This document shows positions 20,828 to 29,936 of a stretch of DNA of 64,000 nucleotides, piece by piece (within the stretch, counting starts at the first letter, position 1; each line of letters opens with the position of its first letter). A program made the position numbers and the translations under genes. The notes beneath the pieces are model-generated. The model was given only the letters and a program-made list of their open reading frames with translations. It made no database searches and was not told the DNA's origin. The stretch spans positions 4,344,001 through 4,408,000 of the forward strand of contig BSYQ01000007.1 of NCBI GenBank assembly GCA_030272585.1. Direction: 5' to 3'. This DNA is from Bryopsis sp. KO-2023 (Eukaryota > Chlorophyta > Ulvophyceae > Bryopsidales > Bryopsidaceae).

Positions 20828-22249
20828 ATGAGGAAGTTTGATGTGTGGAAGGACTCCTGCACTCTTAGTCTTTTACAGAAAGACTTTGAGAAGTTTGCTG
20901 GATATTCCAGCCAGGAGAAAGCAGCTGCCAGGAAGAAAGAGATGAGATATCTCTGGGATCCAGAGACAGAGCAGCTATTCTTAAGAGACCCAGGAGGAGA
21001 TAAAAAGAGAGAGGTGCCAGTGGAGGCTAAGAGACAGGAGCTAATTATGGAGGCACACATAGCAGTAGGACATGTGTCTGTGAAGGGAACTCTGGAGAAG
21101 CTCAGGGAGCACTACTTTTGGTATGGGATGGAAAAACAGACAAAAGAAACATTGGGGAAGTGTGAGACCTGCCAGGAGATCAGGCCAAAGTTTCTGATAC
21201 AGCCTAGACTGCTCCAGACCCCAGCTGGCCTTCCGTTTTATCAGTGGGGGATGGATACATTTTCCATTAGGATGCCTGACACACAGGCTTTAGTGCATAT
21301 TTTAGTAGTGGTGGACTATTTTACAAAATGGGCTGAGGCTGGAATAGTGGATGCAAAGAGTCCAATTTTTATAGCTCAGTTTCTATTCCAGAACATCATC
21401 TGTAGGTTTGGGGTTCCTAGATTCTTCCTATGTGATAATGGGACAGAGTTTAAGGGTTTAGTGTTAGATTTATGCAAGCAAGAGGGGATAGAGATTAAGA
21501 ACACTAGTCCGAACCATCCTAGAACAAATGGGCTGGCGGAGAGATTAAATCAGACCCTGAAACAGGGAATAGTGGGTAGGCTAAAAGAAAAGCAGGCAGA
21601 AGAGACACCCACCACAGGTGCACTCTTATTTTCAGTAAAGGATTTACAGGGGGCTTTATTAGACAGTCTTAGAGACTATAATAGCAGAGTAAAAGAAACA
21701 ACAGGGTACAGCCCTTTTGAATTAGTATATATTAGGAGACAGGTGAACAAAAGAGACTGGGCAGCCTATCAGTTAGGACAACGACTAGAGGAGTCTCAGA
21801 GAGATTTAGGAGAAGGATCCCAACCTCAGGGAGGAGGCTCTGGATCCCAGACTTTAGCTGAGAAAAGGGAAGAGGCAGTTTTATTAGATCCTGTGGTCCA
21901 GGAACTGCCAGTTTTGATCTCTGATAGGGAGTTAAAAGAGCTGAGTGAATTAAGAAAAAGGATGGAAGAAAGAGCTAAGGAATCAGTAGGAACAGCTCAG
22001 TATAGGCAGCAGAGGAACTATGGTGAAAAACTTAAAGAAAAGGAAAGGATAGAAACTCTTAAGATAGGGGACTCGGTTTTAGTCAGAATTAAGACTTCTA
22101 AGAAGCTAGTGGTTAAAGCTCAGGCAGGATTTCGAATAGAGGAAATAGATAGAACAGGAGTTAGAGTTAAGGTCTCTAGGGGTACTCGACAGAGTCGGTG
22201 GGTGGCTCTAGAGGATGTCGCTGTACCCGGAGGAGAGCCTAGTACTTAG
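20828..22249 (+). CDS. Integrase of the retrotransposon, encoded as a separate ORF
   Basis: 473 codons starting MRKFDVWKD. An HHCC zinc domain is present (HIAVGH, then CETC). The DDE core has D in WGMDTFSI (~residue 142), D in CDNGTEFKG (~201) and E in NGLAERLNQ (~237), the 35-residue spacing expected of retroviral integrases. After the core come a Gln/Gly/Ser-rich linker, a charged coiled region and a basic GDSVLVRIKTS segment where gypsy integrases carry the GPY/F module; I see no GPY and no chromodomain. The ATG, the frame and the 1.58-kb gap from RT show it is not simply the end of the RT-RNase H polyprotein. Confidence 0.93.
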   Translation: MRKFDVWKDSCTLSLLQKDFEKFAGYSSQEKAAARKKEMRYLWDPETEQLFLRDPGGDKKREVPVEAKRQELIMEAHIAVGHVSVKGTLEKLREHYFWYGMEKQTKETLGKCETCQEIRPKFLIQPRLLQTPAGLPFYQWGMDTFSIRMPDTQALVHILVVVDYFTKWAEAGIVDAKSPIFIAQFLFQNIICRFGVPRFFLCDNGTEFKGLVLDLCKQEGIEIKNTSPNHPRTNGLAERLNQTLKQGIVGRLKEKQAEETPTTGALLFSVKDLQGALLDSLRDYNSRVKETTGYSPFELVYIRRQVNKRDWAAYQLGQRLEESQRDLGEGSQPQGGGSGSQTLAEKREEAVLLDPVVQELPVLISDRELKELSELRKRMEERAKESVGTAQYRQQRNYGEKLKEKERIETLKIGDSVLVRIKTSKKLVVKAQAGFRIEEIDRTGVRVKVSRGTRQSRWVALEDVAVPGGEPST

Positions 22250-22418
22250 GAGAGTACTTTAAGAGAAGTTTACGGAGAACCTTGGACCGAACTACTAGAG
22301 ATATGCTCAAGGAGAGGGAGTAGCAGCGAATGAGACGGGCTTAAAGGGGAGTCTTCGGGAGGTCATGGTTTAAGTTCTAAAAGATATTTCGTTAACGACG
22401 AAAACTTAGAAGGAAAGA

Positions 22419-22880
22419 ATGGCAGGAACTACGTCCACCCAGCAGTTGAACGAGTGCATGGCAGCCGAAGTGCTGCACCTTCGGACGGAGTTAGAAAAAC
22501 AAAAGGGGGAGGTCACTAGGCGGCTCAAGCGGGCCTTCACGAACGAAACCGCATCTGGGAGGACTGCGAGGGATTTACTCAGGCGACAGAAAATCGTCCT
22601 GTTAAGTAATTTAGAAAGTTTGGGAAGGATAGAAGAGTTTCAAAGTCGCCTGCGGAAAGCTCAAGAGGAAGAGGAAATTCCGGAGAAGCGGCTGCAGGAG
22701 GTGGTTCGCGAGAGGTCTAGGACTTCTGGGTGGCGACGACAAGATTCCAATCAAAAACGACGACTGGAAGTCGTGGGTGACCTGCACGAGCAGGAGGTTA
22801 AGCGAGCGAGAGGGGAGGAGAGCGAGAGCGATGGGTTTGAAGTCACCGATAGTGAGAGCGAAGGAGAGAAGGGAGGTTGA
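22419..22880 (+). CDS. Accessory ORF B of the retrotransposon (153 aa)
   Basis: Not recognised. A highly charged, mostly helical small protein with heptad-like stretches (LHLRTELEKQKGEV, LESLGRIEEFQSRL), a basic patch (KRRLEVV...KRARGEE) and an acidic tail (TDSESEGEKGG). It has its own ATG, lies 170 bp after integrase, and is CpG-rich like ORFs A and C. A coiled-coil nucleic-acid or partner-binding role is possible, without direct support. Confidence 0.55.
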   Translation: MAGTTSTQQLNECMAAEVLHLRTELEKQKGEVTRRLKRAFTNETASGRTARDLLRRQKIVLLSNLESLGRIEEFQSRLRKAQEEEEIPEKRLQEVVRERSRTSGWRRQDSNQKRRLEVVGDLHEQEVKRARGEESESDGFEVTDSESEGEKGG

Positions 22881-23074
22881 GACATCGGCAGGAGAGCTCT
22901 GGAGGATGTAGAACTTTGATTGAGTGAGGGAGAATATTGGGAGACCCAACGCATAGATATGGAGTCAGCTTGAGAGGACATAGAGAAGTGTTTTAAACCC
23001 CAAGCCTCGAGGCATCGAATTCTTTCGACGGAGAAAAAGAAAACCAACGGAGCGGGAGGTTTTGCTTTTTATTT

Positions 23075-23091
23075 AAAAAAAAAAAAAAAAA
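23075..23091 (+). repeat. A17 tract before accessory ORF C
   Basis: A run of 17 A eleven bases before the ATG at 23103; a second run of 23 A lies just after the same ORF. Confidence 0.85.
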
Positions 23092-23102
23092 GAGAAAAGA
23101 AA

Positions 23103-24422
23103 ATGGTTGAGTGGCGTCAAAGGGTGGAGGAAGCGATCGAGAGGATCGAGGCAGGGGTGGTGCAGTCAAGAGAGGGGGCAAAAGCGCTGGAGGATTTATT
23201 TAGGGGAGAAGAGTCGTTGGCGGAGGAATATACTCGAAACCAGTTGAAATGGCAGGAGGAGCGACAAAAGCTCATCCAGGAAAACTCCGCCCTTCGACAG
23301 GCTGCAAGTGAGGGAGATGCGGGCTCTTCGAGTTCTGCTGCTCAGGTGATACTCCTGCAGCATGAACGAGATCAGCTGCTCTTACGAGTGGTTGAACTGG
23401 AGGAGTCGCTCCAGGCGGCTCAAGCCAGTATTGCGACGGAGGACTTGGAAACTGTGAGGTTGCGACAGGAAGTCGTGGATCTGAAAGAGCAGCTGAAGCA
23501 GACGGATGCAGGAAAACAGAAGTTGGAGGATCGGAGAACCGCGGAGGGATTCAGTATCGATGAAAGCGATGACGATCACAACAGCGACGGGGATGGAGAA
23601 GAGCATGGAGGAAATAGAGGAGATGGGGATGACATCGATCATGGTGGAGACAGAGACGGAGGAGGATCTGGCAGAGTGGGAAACAGTGGAGGTGTTGCTG
23701 GAGAGGAAAGGAACGAAGGAGTGGAGGACCAGGACAGGATTGATCCCACGGGAGGACGAGAGGGAGGTAGTCAGGGTGGCAGCGGAATCAGAGAGAGGGT
23801 GGATCGCAATGAGGGAGATGGAGGAACAGGTGCAAGGATCGAACAAGCACAGATCAAAGAGGAGGAGGACAATCCCGGCGGGGACTGGGTCGATGGGAAC
23901 TGCTTTTTCTGCAGATCCCGAAATGCAGTGAAACCCATCGGCGGAGCATGTTCTCGGCACCAAGCCTGTCACAAGGTTGGTTGTCGGGATCGTGCCTGGT
24001 TGGCGGGGAGCTTGGAGCTGGACATGGATGAAGGGGGCATGGGGACCTTTCGCAGGATATACGCTCCCGAGGCTTCGATCGCACCGCCGGCAAACTTCTC
24101 CGATCAGACATGTTCTCTATGTCGATTGATCGGAGGAGCAAACCATTTCCGCTCCATCTACCCGGCGACCTCTCGACCCCGTTTGGAACTCAATCGTGCC
24201 ATGCATCGAGCTCGGAGTAATGTGCGAGCGGAGCAGCTCCCGGGAGCGTGGGTTGATAATGAGCAGCAGAGCCATCCCGTGGAGACCCTACTGGATGAGA
24301 GATTGATCGAAATCCATGGGGCTACCAATCCTCCACTCTCCCGAAAGAGGACCGCTCGAAAAGGAGCAACATCAGCAGCTGCAGCATCCAGCAAACGACA
24401 AAGGGGACCCAGTGGCAGCTAG
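23103..24422 (+). CDS. Accessory ORF C of the retrotransposon: coiled coil, acidic linker, Cys/His region (439 aa)
   Basis: Function unknown. Residues ~1-145 are a coiled coil (ELEESLQAAQ, LRQEVVDLKEQL). Residues ~150-255 are a Gly/Asp/Glu-rich, very acidic linker. From ~266 there is a Cys/His-rich region: CFFC, then CSRHQACHKVGC, and after 70 residues CSLC with a following H, so it could bind zinc. The C-terminus is basic with two nuclear-localisation-like clusters (SRKRTARKG, SSKRQRG). Nothing in standard gag, pol or env matches. A-tracts bracket the ORF, so it may be a captured cellular cDNA. It differs from the RT gene in codon and CpG use. Confidence 0.6.
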   Translation: MVEWRQRVEEAIERIEAGVVQSREGAKALEDLFRGEESLAEEYTRNQLKWQEERQKLIQENSALRQAASEGDAGSSSSAAQVILLQHERDQLLLRVVELEESLQAAQASIATEDLETVRLRQEVVDLKEQLKQTDAGKQKLEDRRTAEGFSIDESDDDHNSDGDGEEHGGNRGDGDDIDHGGDRDGGGSGRVGNSGGVAGEERNEGVEDQDRIDPTGGREGGSQGGSGIRERVDRNEGDGGTGARIEQAQIKEEEDNPGGDWVDGNCFFCRSRNAVKPIGGACSRHQACHKVGCRDRAWLAGSLELDMDEGGMGTFRRIYAPEASIAPPANFSDQTCSLCRLIGGANHFRSIYPATSRPRLELNRAMHRARSNVRAEQLPGAWVDNEQQSHPVETLLDERLIEIHGATNPPLSRKRTARKGATSAAAASSKRQRGPSGS

Positions 24423-24447
24423 AGAGAGGGTAAATCTCTAGGAGAGT

Positions 24448-24470
24448 AAAAAAAAAAAAAAAAAAAAAAA
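24448..24470 (+). repeat. A23 tract after accessory ORF C
   Basis: A run of 23 A starting 26 bp after the stop of ORF C, in the position of a genomic copy of a poly(A) tail. Confidence 0.85.
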
Positions 24471-24528
24471 TATTAGAAGAGGGGGATTCCCTTTATGAAA
24501 GGGTGTTACTACTGGGTTATCAAAGAGG

Positions 24529-24715
24529 TGTGGATTTTTCTGGTAGACAAAAAGGGGGAGACAAATCCTGTGGATTTTTCTGGTAGACAAAAAGGGAGAG
24601 ACAAATCTTGTGGATTTTTCTGGTAGACAAAAAGGGAGAGACAAATCCTGTGGATTTTTCTGGTAGACAATAAGGGAGAGACAAATTCTGTGGATTTTCT
24701 GGTAGAATAAGGGAG
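24529..24715. repeat. 40-bp tandem repeat (4 full copies plus partial ends)
   Basis: Units begin at 24541, 24581, 24621 and 24661 with TGGTAGACAA and are nearly identical; a partial copy lies on each side. A second short repeat (34 bp, two copies, GTGTTGAATACACT) follows at about 24725-24792. Both lie between ORF C and the polypurine tract. Confidence 0.9.
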
Positions 24716-24901
24716 GACTTAGCAGTGTTGAATACACTTAATCGGGGGTTTGATGTGGGTGTTGAATACACTCAGTGGAGTTTTGATGTGGGTGCAAGAG
24801 GTGAAATGAACAGTATGGTTGAAAGGAAGAAAGACTGCATGAGATGCAGTGGGTTTTTGATTAGGTTTTGGGTACGCATAGAGTGATTTCTATGCGGGTG
24901 T

Positions 24902-24926
24902 AAGGGGGAGCGTCACAGCTGTGACG
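24902..24926 (+). other. Polypurine tract and palindromic junction before the 3' LTR
   Basis: AAGGGGGAG (24902-24910) is the likely plus-strand primer. Instead of the LTR following at once, there is CGTCACAGC and then the LTR start TGTGACG at 24920. Positions 24911-24926 are a 16-bp perfect palindrome. The 11-mer GGAGCGTCACA (24907-24917) is the same as the last 11 bases of the 3' LTR. Confidence 0.7.
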
Positions 24927-26309
24927 GAGCTAGAAAGAACATGGCAGATGTACTGCCACCAGATGTAATGATTATTCCGATGATAATTCGGAAGAATGGA
25001 ATTGCCAACTCACACTGATAAACAGTCGTATTTTACGCTGCTCTATGTGAGACCTGGTGGTTCGTACGTCGGGTTCAATTCCTGACGAGGTCGATGACGT
25101 AGGAAAAGTTGTATACTGATACGCTGGAAGATATCGAATAGCTGGCACGCCAACCCATGGCTAGCGCAGAGTACTAGGAGTCTTACTGCCGGCACTGTCG
25201 TTTTATGACATCCGAGGTATGACTTCTACGAAACGTGCGGCTGGGAACACAAGGAGCCAGCGAAAACACTATGGATTCCAGCGAAACGGATACAACTCCC
25301 TACGAAAAACGATCTCTTAGGCGATACGCACGACTGGCAGTCGGGTCGCTAGTCGACCCCTGTCGTGACGCCGAACTCGCGGCCAGCACACATGCGCTAG
25401 CGCTAGAACCAGCCGCGAGTATAAATATCCCACAGAATTCTGGTTAAGGACAGACAGAACTCGGTGAATACCTCGTTTACTTCTTACTTCGGACATCTAT
25501 CTATAGGAGGACTCTCTTATCGAGACGGACTTAAGGAAAGCTTCGCGACTTACCTTAAACGGGAATCCCGATCGGACGAGGTACTTCTGGCCAAAGATAG
25601 CATCATCCAAGGTTTTCTGAAGTACGCTTTTGAAATGGGATACACCATCCCTTCTCTTTCTGTAAAAATATTCTCTTGCTATTATTTCTTGTGTCTCTGA
25701 GTGTCTTTATTCAAAATAAGGTTGTTGCTGATCAAACTTTGATTCGAGAGGAAATAGGAGTGGAGTCAGAATAGTAAGAGAAGGTGCTGCCCTTCTCTTA
25801 GGAGGTTTTTCTCCACTCAGAGGAGCCGACCTCTCCTCTGAGTGTCCCCTTTCGTTTTTGGTGTTTGCGTTTTGTGTTCCTCTCTTCTCCAGTTCAGTTT
25901 CCAGAGTCCCCTTAGGCCATGGTCTCTTAGCGACTATCCTCCAGGGGACTCCACTTTCTGTCTCACTCTCGGGAGCAAGGCCCTCTTAGCAGGTGTCTCC
26001 GTCGACTTTGACTCGTGTTGCGTTCAGATGCCTGGTCTTAGGCTTTTCGTTGAAATGGGGAATCGAGACTGTGACTCTCGGATGGTGATGATTGTTAGCG
26101 CGACTGGTCTTAGCCGACTTCTTAGGTGACGATAGTTTCAGTGCGTCGCAGTTTAGATACCAAATTTTTTGGATAAGACATTCAACGTCGGCGTAGTCCG
26201 ACTCAGTTGCCGTAGACAGACTCTGCGGTAATTCAGTGCGACTCTATCTTCAGTCGCTGAGCGAATGAAGAATTAGTAGTTGTGCCGAATGCGTTTTCGG
26301 AGCGTCACA
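24920..26309 (+). repeat. 3' LTR
   Basis: Copy of the 5' LTR at +10754 bp. It ends GGAGCGTCACA at 26309, followed by the TAGGT duplication. Its TATA box is at 25420-25427. It lacks the 7 bases TGGTTTC present at 15545 in the left copy. Confidence 0.93.
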
Positions 26310-26314
26310 TAGGT
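26310..26314. repeat. Target-site duplication TAGGT (right copy)
   Basis: Identical to 14161-14165. Confidence 0.9.
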
Positions 26315-26557
26315 GGCCAGCGGCGGCTCTCTCTCAAATGTAATGAGTGATTGAGTAATTTTGCAAGCATGATCAAACTTATTCAAGGAAAGAACGTGTT
26401 GTTGATACTTTGATTAGGGGAGTAGGACCACACCGACTATTGAAAGGTGCAATCAAGGTTGTTGAATCTGAGTGGGTGCAGGTTGAGGTCTTGTGTGTGT
26501 GTGTTGGTCAGTTTGTCCCCCCCCACTATTGCCAGGATTTTATCACAGAGCATCATT

Positions 26558-26595
<38 letters not shown>

Positions 26596-26693
26596 CCAAT
26601 CAAGGGAAACTCCCCTGGTGCAATCTTGCTGTGTTGTGTTCATGTTCGACCGCATGCAATGAAGCCCCGATTCCTCGCTCAGCCGGAGAAATC
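26315..26693. other. Spacer with a TA microsatellite
   Basis: Between the retrotransposon and the stop of the next minus-strand gene. It contains a (TA)n run at about 26559-26580 followed by a T run. It should include the 3' UTR of the 26694 gene. No gene seen. Confidence 0.6.
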
Positions 26694-28055
26694 TCAGAAA
26701 CCATCAACATCACTGCATTCGTTCGCGAAATTCCTGTCCATGTTTACGACTCTCAGCTCCCCTATGTTCACCAGCACATCTTTTCCAGCCAGCTTCGGAT
26801 GGAAACGTCTGACATAGCCCTGTGCATCACTGTCGCACTTGATAACGGAGCACCCAAACCACACCTCGACTTTCTTTTCTTTCAGAAGCAATCTTTGATC
26901 CTCTTGAGAAAGCCCAGTCATTTCGTCGGGCTGGAGTGAATCCACTGGAGATAAAATTGCCGAATCCCCCCCCTTTTTTTCAACGAAAGTTGTGAGTTCT
27001 CTCCTGGGGTTGAAATTGATGAAGGTCAGGCGAAGAAGCTTCCAGTCATCATCCCTCATGCAGTCGCTCTTCGACAGCAGTTCTCGGCCGATGATTCCGA
27101 AGGTGGGTTTTCTGGAAATTCCGTGTTCGATGAAACGCCCCGTCAGATGACCAGAATCCAAAAACACCAGATGACATTCGCCGATCATCTCTGCATTAAA
27201 AAAAAAATGATATTCGTCCCAACACTGAGCTTTCAGCCAACGTACTGCAGCAAAAAAATGTTTATTCATTTTTTCTCCCCCCAATTGGCCTTTGTTTTCT
27301 TCGCACATATACAGGCTATGATACATTCGAGGGTCAAAGAAACAGCTCGATCAAAGAAAAGAAAAAAAAGGAAAAAAAGGCAGGAGAAGAAAAAAGAAAG
27401 GAACAGGTGAAGTTAAAATCATTTCTTACCCATCGTTTCAGGCTCCACTGTGGCATCATCCGAGGAGGCTCCATCATTGCTGTCGCTGCAAAGCAAATTT
27501 CCTGGCTTGGAAAAGGATTTTTCCCAATGATGCTCCATCTCTTCAGGATTGGAGGGCTTAGTCATCCATTCCGAGGCCACACCTCCTCTCAAGTGAGGTT
27601 CAGCAACACATTCTGGTGAATCAACAGTCTCGCCTGCAACCACAGCATTGAATGCGTTTCCTGGTGTGTAAATTACCCTGAGATGCCAATGATTTAAAAA
27701 AGAGATAAAAAAAAACACACACACCAACGAAAACAGGAGTGCTGTTGATCCAGGCTCTAATACATGCCAGACTAAACACAGGGCTGAGATTTGTAAGAAA
27801 ATCTGCCGTAAAAATGCAATATAGGGCACCAATACTGAACCTGACATTACTTTGGCTCGTGGCTTTGTCCAGACGAGGGGATGGAGTTTGGGAGGGAGTT
27901 TTGCCCTCTCTCTGTCTTTTGGGGTCTAAATCGATGAACACCTCTTCGTAGCAGGGGGTTGCCTCCGTTTCAGAGGTCCCATTCAATTTTTGCTTTTTGG
28001 ACATCCATGGACTGACACTGAAATGCAGTTGAGGCCGATTACGAGACTTGGGCAT
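26694..28055 (-). CDS. Unknown four-exon protein (334 aa)
   Basis: Exons 28055-27851, 27783-27729, 27677-27430 and 27190-26694 join in phase (1005 nt including stop). The second exon is the least certain because its donor is weak (GTTGGT), but leaving it out breaks the frame. The protein starts MPKSRNRPQLHF, has an acidic middle (SDSNDGASSDDATVE), and then a compact-looking C-terminal domain with ECHLVFLDSGHLTGRF, a GIIGRELLSKSD segment, KKVEVWFGCSVIKCDSD and a final ELRVVNMDRNF. I do not recognise the fold. Its start is 267 bp from the divergent gene at 28323. Confidence 0.65.
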
Positions 28056-28322
28056 CGATAAAAACAATGGCCAGAGCACCAACTCTTTCCAAAAAGAAGA
28101 TACAATCGGAAATGGAGGTCTGGAGATGAAGCGAGAAGAGGGCAATCGAATCGCTCGAGTGGTTCTTTCGGCAGCCAAAATGGTTGTAGATTATCGTCGA
28201 GAATGAGTCGATTTCCCCATGTCAGACCCAGTCCGCATTGCCAGCTTCTGGATTCTGTGGTTACTCCTTTTTGAGCGTTGACTTTCCGCTTTCTGGCTGG
28301 CCTGAGCGAAAAAGGTTGTGGG
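28056..28322. promoter_or_regulatory. Probable bidirectional promoter region
   Basis: 267 bp separate two ATGs on opposite strands (28055 minus, 28323 plus). The segment is CpG-richer than the introns nearby. No TATA box was identified. Shared regulation is inferred from geometry only. Confidence 0.4.
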
Positions 28323-29936
28323 ATGGAGAAAAACGACAGCGAAGGGCAAGTGGGGAAGAAGTCGGACGAAGTCGTCTATTCTGGCGAGGCGTTTCGTATC
28401 GTATGTTCGGGATTTAGTGTTTCTTTATTCTTGGTTTTGCCCAGCGTCGCCAACTGTTTCCCTGACTCGCGTTTTATCGTGGTTGAATCGTTACTTAGGT
28501 TTCCAGCTGGTTGGGTGGGGACGTGAACGATGATGATGACGTTGGAACAACACCAGCTGCGCCTCGACCCCCAGGGTAAAAAAAAAGATCTCACCATCAA
28601 AGCTTTTGTGTGTTATGGGTGTTTCATTTCGATCACCAATCATGCATTCCCTTGCATTAATGTTTCTGTTTTTTTATTTTCTAGAAATAGAAAGTGGCAC
28701 TCTGTCCAAAGTTGCTCATATTTACTGTCTATTTTTGTACACCCTTTCAGACTTGGCCTAGGAGCAAAATTCCTGCCTCACAAAAAGGTGCGATAAATAT
28801 TGAAATTCGAGAAAATAATTCAGCTGAAAAAGAAACACAACTAAAATCAAGGAGCAGAGAAAATATTACGGTCAAAAAACAAAAAAATGTGTGAATTTTT
28901 CTTTTTTTCTTTTTTTGTGTTTGAAGAGTACCATGTTGATCCGTATGATAATTTCTGTAGAAATGAAAGAAAGAAAAACTGAAAGAAATTCTTTTATTAT
29001 CGCTTTCAGGGAGTGGCTCTGAACGCTGGAGCTGAGAAGAGTTTGGGGAAAAGAATAGGTGGTGGGGTTGGGCCGATTCGAGGAGCGATCCGAACAAATC
29101 AAGAAAGCAGCGACGAAAGCGAGGCAAGTTGACCTCCCCCTCCGCGCCCCCCCCCCCCAAAAAAAAAAAAAAGAAAAAGTAGATAAATAAAAATTACACT
29201 TTTTTTTTTTTTGAGGGAAGTATTTTTTAAATATGTATTTTTGTATTTAAAAAATAAAATAATCCAATGAAAAGTATACTTCCCCATCCAAGTTCCAACC
29301 TCGATTTTCATTGCCATTATTTTCTCTTTTTAAAAAAATTAAATGTTGAACATCGATTATAAAACTCCCATGGGGTGACGTTAAACCGAGTTCTGCATGC
29401 CTTTGAATTTTCACCTGCTTTCTCACCTGCCTTTTTTTTTAGAAGCACTGGAGCCGGTGCGAATGACCCTTTCTGTACGACCAGAGTTTCCTCTAAAACA
29501 ATTGCAGTATTAGCAACCATGATTATGCTCTCTTACTAATATATATAGAGTTGTATCATCGGTGAAATTTTGAAGATTTACTGTGATTCTGGGTGAATTT
29601 CTGGCAATACCTGTTTCGTAAAAGCAAAATTTGTGGGAGTGAGAGTGATCTGTTTCTGGTGCTCCCAGTGAGCCTCTTTTTCATTTCATTTTCATTTTTT
29701 TATTTTTTCAGGAGCTCTTGCCTTGCACAAGTTCCGACGAAGAGGAGGAGTCCAAAGTGGCGGCAGTTTTCAGCAAACGCAAAAAAATTGGCGAAAAACG
29801 ACTGGCGTCTGACATGCGAGCGGAGCTGTTGAGTGCCAAGTTGAACAACAAAGAATCCAAATCGAGCAGAAAAAGAAAAAACAGGAATCGGAACAAGAAA
29901 AATCGGAAAAATCAGGAAGGTGGTGGTCAAACCTAA
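28323..29936 (+). CDS. Small basic, probably nuclear protein of unknown function (176 aa)
   Basis: Five exons in phase: 28323-28400, 28499-28575, 28751-28787, 29010-29123 and 29712-29936. The intron after exon 4 uses a GC donor (GAG|GCAAGT). The protein has a Trp-Leu segment (VSSWLGGDVNDDDD), a motif RPPGLGLGAKFLPHKK, a Gly-rich part, then SSDEEEESKVAAVFSKRKK and a Lys/Arg/Asn-rich tail ending QEGGGQT. The order W-L box, RPxxLGLGAK box and SDEEEES box is one I associate with a small uncharacterised eukaryotic family, possibly DUF3245; this was not checked. Basic clusters suggest the nucleus or nucleolus. Confidence 0.7.

Larger units (their letters stand above)
14166..26309 (+). mobile_element. 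Complete 12.1-kb Ty3/gypsy-type LTR retrotransposon with accessory ORFs
   Basis: It has two long direct repeats, a 5-bp duplication TAGGT, and termini TGTGACG...CGTCACA that are inverted copies of each other. Internal order is leader, Gag-protease (15704), RT-RNase H (17527), accessory ORF (19539), integrase (20828), accessory ORF (22419), accessory ORF (23103), repeats, 3' LTR. RT-RNase H before integrase is the Ty3/gypsy order. The LTRs keep the same spacing and identical encoded peptides, so the insertion is recent. All main ORFs are intact, so it may be autonomous. It lies between two minus-strand host genes, just upstream of the start of the 13181-14104 gene. Confidence 0.93.
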
